A stretch of DNA of 64,000 nucleotides from Nitrospirota bacterium. GTDB lineage: Bacteria > Nitrospirota > Thermodesulfovibrionia > Thermodesulfovibrionales > Dissulfurispiraceae. Below the pieces are notes generated by a model that made no database searches, was not told the origin of the DNA, and saw nothing but the letters and a program-made list of their open reading frames with translations. Position 1 is the first letter of the stretch. Every line of letters begins with the position of its first letter. The translations under genes were made by a program, and so were the position numbers. Below, in pieces: positions 36,776-44,166 of the stretch. The stretch spans positions 124,001-188,000 of the forward strand of contig JAFGXL010000015.1 in the NCBI GenBank assembly GCA_016936655.1, written 5' to 3'.

Positions 36776-36979
36776 CTATATCTTTTCAACATTGGCAGCT
36801 TTTACGCCGCGGTCTCCCTCGACAATATCGAATTTTACCCTCTGGCCTTCAGCCAATGTTTTGAATCCTTCATTTTTAATTGCTGAGTAGTGGACAAAAA
36901 CCTCCTGCCCATTATCCTGCTGGATAAAACCATACCCTTTTGATTCGTTGAACCACTTCACCTTTCCTTCATAAGACAT
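36776..36979 (-). CDS. Cold-shock domain protein
   Basis: The 67-residue protein is a classic CspA-fold RNA chaperone: [15 protein letters not shown] contains RNP1, and EVFVHYSAI is RNP2. It ends [10 protein letters not shown]. It binds single-stranded RNA and DNA and melts RNA structure. The start at 36979 follows GGGGGC; a longer in-frame upstream reading lacks family similarity. It has its own promoter at 37048-37077 and a structured leader, and is divergent from a second csp. Confidence 0.95.
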   Translation of the reverse strand: MSYEGKVKWFNESKGYGFIQQDNGQEVFVHYSAIKNEGFKTLAEGQRVKFDIVEGDRGVKAANVEKI

Positions 36980-37001
36980 AAGAAATGCCCCCTGTTTAAC
37001 A

Positions 37002-37042
37002 CCGGCTAGCCGGGTCGCTGATAGCCGCATTTATACGGCTAT
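37002..37042 (-). promoter_or_regulatory. Two stem-loops in the leader of the minus-strand csp
   Basis: The leader contains a 7-bp stem (37021-37027 with 37036-37042, 8-base loop) and, nearer the gene, a perfect 12-bp palindrome (37002-37013). Structured leaders that respond to temperature are well known for csp genes. A thermosensor here is only an inference. Confidence 0.45.
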
Positions 37043-37047
37043 AGCTC

Positions 37048-37077
37048 TTTATACCATGCGCCTAAATCAAATGTCAA
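37048..37077 (-). promoter_or_regulatory. Sigma-70-type promoter of the minus-strand csp
   Basis: On the minus strand a perfect TTGACA (37077-37072) is followed by TATAAA (37053-37048) at 18-base spacing. The transcript would start near 37041 and carry about 60 leader bases before the ATG. Confidence 0.7.
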
Positions 37078-37198
37078 AATAAAATTAGCCAAGAAAAATC
37101 AAGGCGATTTGCGTCCTTAATGTCTTATAACAGCATTTTTTCATTCATTTATGTTAAACTAATCGGGAATTTCAGGAGTTTTTGACCGTATGCATTTG

Positions 37199-37226
37199 GG
37201 CCACAAAGACTTTTGTCCTTGTGGCC
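37199..37226 (+). promoter_or_regulatory. Stem-loop in the leader of the plus-strand csp
   Basis: A 12-bp stem with one A/C mismatch (37199-37210 with 37215-37226) and a TTTT loop precedes the csp ATG by 54 bases and is followed by TTTA. It could be an attenuator-like or thermosensitive element. Its sequence also reads open in frame with the csp (see findings). Confidence 0.5.
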
Positions 37227-37279
37227 TTTATACATTGTATCCTTCTTCTGAATGTTCAATACAGATAAGGAGGTTAACA

Positions 37280-37480
37280 ATGTCAGAAGGAACAGTTAAG
37301 TGGTTCAACGAATCAAAAGGTTTCGGATTCATCACATGTGAAGACGGATCAGATGTATTTGCACACTATTCATCTATTCAGAGCAACGGGTTTAAATCCC
37401 TTGCCGAAGGCGACAGAGTAAGCTTTGATACTGAAAAAGGCTCTAAAGGCCCCAAAGCAGTTAACATAGTAAAACTTTAG
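37280..37480 (+). CDS. Cold-shock domain protein
   Basis: The 66-residue protein is a second CspA-fold protein ([34 protein letters not shown]), about 60% alike with the divergent copy by eye. The ATG at 37280 has AAGGAGG at ideal distance. The frame stays open upstream to an ATG at 37190, which would add 30 residues with no similarity to other cold-shock proteins; I reject that start. It is followed, behind a hairpin, by an unknown cysteine-containing gene. Confidence 0.95.
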   Translation: MSEGTVKWFNESKGFGFITCEDGSDVFAHYSSIQSNGFKSLAEGDRVSFDTEKGSKGPKAVNIVKL

Positions 37481-37488
37481 TTCGGTAC

Positions 37489-37513
37489 CCCCCCCTTGCG
37501 CAAGCTAGGGGGG
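37489..37513 (+). other. GC-rich hairpin between csp and the downstream gene
   Basis: A run of eight C (37488-37495) pairs with six G (37508-37513), around the perfect palindrome CTTGCGCAAG (37495-37504). There is no T run after it, so it is probably not a complete terminator but an intercistronic hairpin that could attenuate readthrough or stabilise the csp mRNA. Confidence 0.5.
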
Positions 37514-37532
37514 CTTCACAAGGAGGAGTGAC

Positions 37533-37901
37533 TTGATCAAAAGAGAAAAAAACAACGAACGCCTAGAGAGAAAACAGAACAAAATCGATGCAGGCCTCCT
37601 ATCCGATTTGTACCCGAATATGAACTCTATAGTTATTAAGATGAACTACTACCATAAGCATTCTGATGCATCATATATGCAGAGGACTATAAACTTCTAT
37701 CCGCAGAGCGCTGCATACTTCCATATGGAATGCATGAAGAGCGAATGCACAAACGGCGGGTTTGATCTCGGCCCTGCTATATCAAAAATGGCAAAAAAAC
37801 GTCTAACCTCAGACAATGGCGAAATGCAGTGCCGTGGCAACGGCGGCCCTGGTCATGTACGTATTGACTACGACATAGCTATCAAATACTCTAAAAAATA
37901 G
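37533..37901 (+). CDS. Unknown small protein with a Cys-rich centre, csp-linked
   Basis: The 122-residue soluble protein starts at a TTG behind AAGGAGG. It is basic at the N-terminus (KREKNNERLERKQNK). Its core has NYYHKHSDASYMQRTINFYPQSAAYF, then C-x3-C (ECMKSEC) with a GGFDLG turn, and MQCRGNGGPG. Three cysteines and several histidines could form a zinc site. I do not recognise a named family. It lies 52 bases behind a cold-shock gene on the same strand, suggesting a cotranscribed nucleic-acid-related or stress function, an inference. It ends 6 bases from the convergent DUF748 gene. Confidence 0.65.
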   Translation: MIKREKNNERLERKQNKIDAGLLSDLYPNMNSIVIKMNYYHKHSDASYMQRTINFYPQSAAYFHMECMKSECTNGGFDLGPAISKMAKKRLTSDNGEMQCRGNGGPGHVRIDYDIAIKYSKK

Positions 37902-37907
37902 AGCACA

Positions 37908-40900
37908 TCAATTAAGTTTAAACTCTGCCCTGCTGTTTTTGAGTTTCTGCTTCTTTTCAGGAGCAAGGGATTTTGTCTCTATTAAAAATACCCTCTGCGG
38001 CTCAACTTTGCCTGACTTTATAATATAGTCCTTCACAGCTGCTGCGCGGTTCTTAGCCAGCATACGCAGGTCATCTTCGGTTATCTTTATATGCGTTAGC
38101 ATCAGCTTCTCCATCTCTGATGCTGGAATATCTTTGGCCATGCCTATAATATTTCTGGGCTTTGGGAAGCGTTCTTCCCTGTAAGCTGCCTTCATCATTT
38201 CAGCATACTCCTTGTCATCTATCTTTATCTCATCCAGCTTCAGGCTCACAGACCCTGCCTTTGCAAGCCTCTTTAGCTTCTGAGCCTTAAGTTTGCGCTT
38301 GAATGTGAGCTGCAGCAATGCCTCTTTATCTTTGTCCGCATCAACATAGCCTTCTATTTCGAGTTTCAATCCTGGTCTGTCAGAAAGCGCCTTTACAAGA
38401 TTATCCAGCTTCTTTGCATCAGCAGGAGCAATGTCAGAAGACGCATAGTCAAACTCCATGTAGCTCAACTCTTCACCGCCGCCAAACAGCGCACCCAAAA
38501 GTGCAAATGGAGATGTTGCAGCCTTAACCAGAAGATTGACTATAACCTTGAGTATTATGCTGCCGACGCTGAACTTGGGATCATCAAGACTGCCTGATAC
38601 AGGCACATCAAGATCAATCTCGCCCTTTCTGTTTTTCAGAAGAGCGATGGCGAGCTTGACAGGCAGCTTTGTTGCTGTTGGGCTTTCGACCCTTTCACCG
38701 AGTGTGAGCTGGTCGAGCAGGATGTTGTTCTGCGCCTCGAGCCTGCGGTTTGCTATGCTGTATTTCAGATCAAAATTGAGTTTGCCCTTCTGAATGCTGT
38801 AACCCATGTATTTGCCTGCGTACGGGCTGACAGGACTCAGGTCCATATCCCTGAATCTGAAGTCGAGATTCACCAGAAGATCAGCAGGGAATGGATAAAT
38901 TTTGCCTGTTATTTCCAGAGGTGCATATTGGTCAAACTTACCGCGCAGATTCAGATCAGCAGGTTTTTTGGAATCCATTGTTATGCCAGATACGCTGCCG
39001 CCTATCTCTGTGAGCCTTGCTGAGTAGCTCGGCTTGATGAGATTGTCAGTAAAGTCGATTGTTCCTGCCTGCATGGTTATCTGGTCAACCCTGATATCAG
39101 TCTTTTGACCCGGCTGTACTGCATTGTTCAGGCCGGGCTCTGCCTTGACTGTCTCGACTGCTTTAGGCTGCGGCTTCTGCAAATCAGACTGCTTCAGTAC
39201 ATCCTGCGGCTTTTCTGTCCTGCGTCTGGATTTATCAGTCATTACATTCTGAAGATTAATCGTGCCGTCTGAATTAATAACAATCTTTGAGTAGAAGTCT
39301 GTAAGACTAACCTTGCTGATCCCAACCTTGTTGGGATTCATGCCCACTTCCATCTCGCTCAGCGCCAGGGCATTCCATTTGAGGAAATCTGCTGCTCCAG
39401 CCTTCTCTACTGACGCAAAGTCAGTAACAACGACCTCTCCTCTGAACCATCCGGATGGTATCTTGTCCTTTTCATACGAGCCTGAGATATTGCCGCTTGC
39501 GGAGATATCTCCTTTGGTCACAAGTATGCGCACCTTGTCTGCAAAATAGGGCTGAAAAGGAGTGATGCTGATATTCCTGGCAGCTATCTTTGCATCAGCA
39601 CTCATCGGGTCTAGAGCAAAAGCGCCTGATGTCTCGAACCTGCCTGTCTCATTAATCAATGCTGCTGCTCCGAATTCGGCTTTTGCACTCTTTTTTGTGG
39701 AGATGTTTTTTACACTGACCGATATGTCAGAAAGCTTTGACTTGACAGGAGTAAATGTGGTGTTGTCATCAAACTCTATACTGTATCCCGCAGCTTTTAC
39801 ATTTGCTATAGTTAATACCCATGGCGCATCAGAGCCTGCATCTTTATTTGCTACTGACGCAGAGTCGGCTGACTCAGCAGACTTATCTGGTTGCAATGTT
39901 GTCTTTGATGCAACAAGATTCTGAATATTCATACTGCCGTCTTTTGATTTAATGATCCTTACCATGCCCTGCGATGTGCTGATCTCGCCAAGGCTGATAT
40001 TCTTTGCGTTGAGATCTATCTCGCCTTTTCTGAGCGCTGCCTCATCAATCGAGACAAAAGTCTCCTCAGCATCGCGCCTCTTGAGCGCAAGAGTTTTAAG
40101 GTTGGCGCTCAGGGAATTCAGCAGCATCTTCTTTTCTGCCACCGAATATCCAGCAGAAAAATCGATTATGCCGCTTTGAAGGTCAAAGTTCAGCCTTTCT
40201 TCGTAGTATGGACTGTACTTTGCGAGCGGAACAGATTTAACACTGAAGTCTCCGTCAACAGAAAAAGGCGCCATCACAAAAACACCCGACATATTCAGCT
40301 TTTCTGAAGACTCTGTCTGCAGTGATGCCTTGTATTTAGAGCCAGCCTCTGGCTTATTAGAAAAGTCCGTTATAACCGCTTCAATACTTTTCAGCTCTGT
40401 CCTGAAAGGCTTTTTAAGACTAGTGTCGCTGAAATCGAGACTGCCTGACTTAAGCAGTATCTCAGAAACCTCAACAATAAACTCTTTTTTTGGATCAGCA
40501 TTCTCTTTTTTTGTTTCAGGCTCTTTCTTTGCCTCTTCGACATTTTTAGGAGGCATAATATCCATCAGGTTAATCCCCTGTATAGATCTGACAACATTTA
40601 TGCTGGGGGAATCAAGAACAACCCTTGCTATATGCACCTTTCTGTCCATAAGATCAGAAGAGTCCATATTAACAGAAGCAGAAGGCAGTGAAACCATGCC
40701 CGCATTTTTTGCATCCTTTATAACAAGCTTCTCAAGACTAAAATCACCTGTAAGGCTGAGCGACGGCTGCTTGTCCTTATACTGCTTGTAAGATATTTTT
40801 GCAGCCACAGTGAAAAACGCTGACTCGATCTTTGCTTTAGGTTTGGCAGGAAGGTAAGCAAGATAATAAGGCAGATCCATATTTTTGATGTTAAGATCTA

Positions 40901-41576
40901 CCACGGTCTCCATAGAGTCAGCAAATGGTTTTGTCTTGCCCTGAGCGATAAACAATGTATCATTTATAACTGCTGAAAAGTGCGGCTCTATATATGTCTC
41001 AACATAATGAGCCCTGTTAGATACAAACGGCAGGGTAATGACAATATCATTCACAATATGGTTGGTATTTTTTAGCGCATCAATAAACTCGACCTTGCCG
41101 CCAGCAATCTGTATGTTATTTATCGAAAACCTGAAAGGCTCTTTTTTTGGATCAGGCTTTTTTGAGTCATCCTCTTTGATCAGATCCGAAAAGTTGTATG
41201 TCTGGCTGTCCTTTCTAACAATTCTTACAAACGGATACTCAAGGTATATTTCGTCCACCACTATCCCGCTTTTCAGCGCTGAGAGGCTGTGCAGATTAAA
41301 ACGCAGCTTTGAAAATGAGAGAAAGTTCTCTGAAGAGCTGCGCTCCTTTATAACCACATTGTCTATGGTGACAGCAAGCTTGTAAGGATTGACCTTTACA
41401 CTGCCGACCGATACGCTCCTGTGAAGATTTTCAGAAAGCTTGTTTACAAGCACAGATTTTATTACAGGAGGAAGTATGAAAAAACCTGTAACAGAGAAGA
41501 GAAAAAAAAGTACAAATAAAATTATCGCGGATTTTTTGACCAATCTTTTTGATATCATGAAATTAGTTTTACTCAT
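37908..41576 (-). CDS. DUF748 (AsmA-like) envelope protein
   Basis: The 1222-residue protein has one N-terminal transmembrane helix (about 15-37) and a huge periplasmic part with repeated AsmA/DUF748 modules, seen in recurring patterns of the type ...GDFSVKSVPLAKYSPYY and ...FRFRDMDLSPVSPYAGKYMG. The C-terminus (LEIEGYVDADKDKEALLQ and onward) looks OmpA-like. AsmA-superfamily proteins bridge the envelope and are implicated in lipid transport. A low-complexity Lys/Glu/Pro stretch in the middle separates modules. It is monocistronic as far as seen. Confidence 0.88.
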   Translation of the reverse strand: MSKTNFMISKRLVKKSAIILFVLFFLFSVTGFFILPPVIKSVLVNKLSENLHRSVSVGSVKVNPYKLAVTIDNVVIKERSSSENFLSFSKLRFNLHSLSALKSGIVVDEIYLEYPFVRIVRKDSQTYNFSDLIKEDDSKKPDPKKEPFRFSINNIQIAGGKVEFIDALKNTNHIVNDIVITLPFVSNRAHYVETYIEPHFSAVINDTLFIAQGKTKPFADSMETVVDLNIKNMDLPYYLAYLPAKPKAKIESAFFTVAAKISYKQYKDKQPSLSLTGDFSLEKLVIKDAKNAGMVSLPSASVNMDSSDLMDRKVHIARVVLDSPSINVVRSIQGINLMDIMPPKNVEEAKKEPETKKENADPKKEFIVEVSEILLKSGSLDFSDTSLKKPFRTELKSIEAVITDFSNKPEAGSKYKASLQTESSEKLNMSGVFVMAPFSVDGDFSVKSVPLAKYSPYYEERLNFDLQSGIIDFSAGYSVAEKKMLLNSLSANLKTLALKRRDAEETFVSIDEAALRKGEIDLNAKNISLGEISTSQGMVRIIKSKDGSMNIQNLVASKTTLQPDKSAESADSASVANKDAGSDAPWVLTIANVKAAGYSIEFDDNTTFTPVKSKLSDISVSVKNISTKKSAKAEFGAAALINETGRFETSGAFALDPMSADAKIAARNISITPFQPYFADKVRILVTKGDISASGNISGSYEKDKIPSGWFRGEVVVTDFASVEKAGAADFLKWNALALSEMEVGMNPNKVGISKVSLTDFYSKIVINSDGTINLQNVMTDKSRRRTEKPQDVLKQSDLQKPQPKAVETVKAEPGLNNAVQPGQKTDIRVDQITMQAGTIDFTDNLIKPSYSARLTEIGGSVSGITMDSKKPADLNLRGKFDQYAPLEITGKIYPFPADLLVNLDFRFRDMDLSPVSPYAGKYMGYSIQKGKLNFDLKYSIANRRLEAQNNILLDQLTLGERVESPTATKLPVKLAIALLKNRKGEIDLDVPVSGSLDDPKFSVGSIILKVIVNLLVKAATSPFALLGALFGGGEELSYMEFDYASSDIAPADAKKLDNLVKALSDRPGLKLEIEGYVDADKDKEALLQLTFKRKLKAQKLKRLAKAGSVSLKLDEIKIDDKEYAEMMKAAYREERFPKPRNIIGMAKDIPASEMEKLMLTHIKITEDDLRMLAKNRAAAVKDYIIKSGKVEPQRVFLIETKSLAPEKKQKLKNSRAEFKLN

Positions 41577-41750
41577 AATATTATTTTTTGCAAGATTTTA
41601 ATGCGGCAATATATTACCGCGCAAATCTGCCGGACTTCACACCCTTGACTCAAAAATCGCTCAATCCCTTGCCAGGACTGGATTTGCATTAATTGCCTTA
41701 AAAAACAATGCAGTCAATTCTCGAGAAAAATCCCCGATAACATAATTGAG

Positions 41751-42821
41751 ATGATAATATCCGGCTCTGACATAAAAATGTCCTCAATGCACTCCTTTGA
41801 ACAGAAGAGAAGTGTAAAAGAGGATATGCGTATCTGGGTAGATGAACAAGGCCAGAGAACCGGCTCACAGCCATCCTTGAGAATTGATGCCTCAGAAAAG
41901 GTATCTTTGACACAAAAATCAAAAGAGATGCTCCATAGCAGAGCCAAGACATCAGAAAGCAAAGAGCTGGCTGAAGATCAGACAACAGACAGCAAGACAT
42001 ATATTATAAAGCTTGTGATTGAAGCTATCACCGGCAAAAAGATCGGGATACTCAGGGCCTCAGACCTTCAAAATCCGGAGGAGAATAAAACGGAGGCTCC
42101 GGAACAAAAGGGCGCGCAGCAGGCTGATGCGTCCGGCGAACAGGGCGAAGGCTGGGGTCTTGTATATAATTACGAGTCAACACACACAGAAAAAGAGAAG
42201 CTGATGTACAAGGCTCACGGAGTTATCAATACCGCTGACGGCGAAGAGATCAAGTTCAATATCCACCTTAAAATGGACAGAGAATTCAGCTCAACAACAA
42301 GCGTTAACATCCGTTTGGGCGACGCTGCAAAAGCTGTTGATCCGCTCGTCATAAACTTTAACGGCGCAGCAGCTGAGCTCACAAATACAAAGTTTGAGTT
42401 TGATCTCAATTCAGACGGCGCAATGGATAACATATCCTTTGTAGGCCCAAACAGCGGCATTCTGGTCTTTGACAAAAACAGTGACGGAGTAGTGAATAAC
42501 GGCACTGAACTTTTCGGCCCATCAACAGGCAACGGTTTTGAAGAGCTGGCTGCCTATGATGAGGACAGCAACAACTGGATAGACCAGAATGACGCCATCT
42601 TCAACAGCCTCAGCGTATGGACAAAGGGAAGCGAAGGAGAAGATATCCTGCGCTCACTGTCAGAGGCCGGCATCGGCGCTATAGGGCTCCAGAACATACA
42701 GACACTCTTCAACCTTACTGATGCAGCAAATAACCTTAACGGTCAGCTCGCGAACACCGGAGTGTATGTATCAGAAGAAAAAACCGTCGGCACAATGCAA
42801 CAGGTTGATCTGGTCATCTAA
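41751..42821 (+). CDS. EF-hand-like calcium-binding protein of unknown function
   Basis: The 356-residue protein has a low-complexity, charged N-terminal third, a beta-rich middle and a C-terminal part with three D-x-[ND]-x-D/N-type calcium loops: DLNSDGAMDN, DKNSDGVVNNG and DEDSNNWIDQND. Loops of this kind coordinate Ca2+ in EF-hands and dockerins. The ending (GTMQQVDLVI) and NNGTELFGPSTGNGF are shared by a widespread family of hypothetical proteins, some extracellular. No signal peptide is visible; the ribosome binding site is weak, so the start is uncertain. It is divergent from the DUF748 gene. Confidence 0.75.
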   Translation: MIISGSDIKMSSMHSFEQKRSVKEDMRIWVDEQGQRTGSQPSLRIDASEKVSLTQKSKEMLHSRAKTSESKELAEDQTTDSKTYIIKLVIEAITGKKIGILRASDLQNPEENKTEAPEQKGAQQADASGEQGEGWGLVYNYESTHTEKEKLMYKAHGVINTADGEEIKFNIHLKMDREFSSTTSVNIRLGDAAKAVDPLVINFNGAAAELTNTKFEFDLNSDGAMDNISFVGPNSGILVFDKNSDGVVNNGTELFGPSTGNGFEELAAYDEDSNNWIDQNDAIFNSLSVWTKGSEGEDILRSLSEAGIGAIGLQNIQTLFNLTDAANNLNGQLANTGVYVSEEKTVGTMQQVDLVI

Positions 42822-42902
42822 TATACAGCTTTTGAGCTTCCTTATTTCCAGCCTCTTTATAAGATATATTGTTTTAGTCTGCTCAATTAATTACAATTAA
42901 GA

Positions 42903-43487
42903 ATGTTCGACTCTATTCTTTTAAGCATAATACCTCTGCTTGTAGCGATTAACGCTGCAGGAGTTGTTCCTGTATACATTAGCGTAACCTCAGACATGAA
43001 CCAAGATGAGCGCAAACGCATAGCCATGCAGTCTGTGCTCACTGCATTTCTTGTATGTCTGTTTTTTGCTATTCTGGGTTCAGCTGTATTTAATATGCTC
43101 GAGATCAAACTGAATGACTTCATGATAGCTGGCGGTATACTGCTTCTGGTCATATCTATATCAGATATACTCAAAACAGCTGACAAACATCAGAAATCTG
43201 TAACAGACCTTGGAGTAGTGCCTCTCGGCACGCCTCTGCTAGCTGGCCCTGCCACATTAACCACTACCTTAATACTTATAGGAAAGTATGGATATTTACC
43301 GGTAATTATCTCTCTGCTGCTAAACATGCTTTTAGCCTGGCTGCTGATGAGAAAGGCTTTTGTGATAATAAGGCTTATTGGAGATAATGGAGCCAGAGCA
43401 ATAACAAAGATAACCTCTCTTGTGCTTGCAGCCATAGCTGTAAAGCTTATCAGAACAGGAATCACAGAGATAGCAAAGCTTCAATAG
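42903..43487 (+). CDS. MarC-family integral membrane protein
   Basis: The 194-residue protein has six predicted helices. The N-terminal SIIPLLVAINAAGVVPVYIS and the middle VPLGTPLLAGPATLTT are the MarC/UPF0056 signatures. Its function is unresolved; it was once linked to antibiotic resistance, but that is not established. The start is an ATG with a weak ribosome binding site. It lies 44 bases before nth. Confidence 0.92.
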   Translation: MFDSILLSIIPLLVAINAAGVVPVYISVTSDMNQDERKRIAMQSVLTAFLVCLFFAILGSAVFNMLEIKLNDFMIAGGILLLVISISDILKTADKHQKSVTDLGVVPLGTPLLAGPATLTTTLILIGKYGYLPVIISLLLNMLLAWLLMRKAFVIIRLIGDNGARAITKITSLVLAAIAVKLIRTGITEIAKLQ

Positions 43488-43531
43488 GAGGAATACTTCC
43501 TCATAATTAGCCTGCGCTTAAAGGAACTTTT

Positions 43532-44164
43532 ATGGATACAAAAAAACAGATGCAGACCATAATCAGGCGCCTCAAAAAAGAATATCCAAAATCAAAGACA
43601 GAACTTTTTTACGGCACTCCGTTTCAGCTGCTCACAGCTACCATCTTGTCTGCCCAGACTACAGATGTACTCGTTAACAGAGTGACAGAACCGATTTTTA
43701 AAAAATATAAAACAGCGAATGATTTTTTAAAATTAACCCCAGAAGAACTCGAAAAAATGATTAAATCCATAAACTACTACAAAACCAAAGCTAAAAATAT
43801 CCTCAGCTGCGCTGCAATTATAAAAGAGAGATTCAGCACAGAAGTGCCAAAAACGATGCAGGATCTAATAACCCTGCCGGGTGTAGCACGCAAAACAGCC
43901 AACATAGTTCTCTCTGAAGCATACGGAATAAATGAGGGAATAGCGGTTGATACACACGTAAAAAGACTCGCCGCTCGTCTGGGCATAAGCAATAATACAG
44001 ATCCAGTAAAAATTGAGCAGGATCTCATGAAGATAACAAAAAAAGAGAATTGGCAGCTTGTCTCTAACCTGCTTATCTACCACGGCAGAAGGGTCTGCGA
44101 TGCTAAGAAACCGAGACACTCTGATTGTGTGCTTGCTGATATCTGCCCTTCAGCAGACATCTGA
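43532..44164 (+). CDS. nth: Endonuclease III with a histidine in the cluster loop
   Basis: The 210-residue DNA glycosylase/AP lyase removes oxidised pyrimidines. Both catalytic residues are present: K121 in the helix-hairpin-helix LPGVARKTAN and D140 in AVDTHVKRLA. The C-terminal [4Fe-4S] loop normally reads C-x6-C-x2-C-x5-C; here it is C189-x6-H196-x2-C199-x5-C205, with His in place of the second cysteine. The spacing is preserved exactly, so a cluster with one His ligand is possible. It ends 2 bases before the convergent transketolase. Confidence 0.95.
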   Translation: MDTKKQMQTIIRRLKKEYPKSKTELFYGTPFQLLTATILSAQTTDVLVNRVTEPIFKKYKTANDFLKLTPEELEKMIKSINYYKTKAKNILSCAAIIKERFSTEVPKTMQDLITLPGVARKTANIVLSEAYGINEGIAVDTHVKRLAARLGISNNTDPVKIEQDLMKITKKENWQLVSNLLIYHGRRVCDAKKPRHSDCVLADICPSADI

Positions 44165-44166
44165 TA

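Noticed and set aside
41577-41750. Possible sigma-54 promoter between the DUF748 and EF-hand-like genes
   Set aside because: The GG and GC elements found are 9 bases apart, not the required 10, and the surroundings do not match the consensus.
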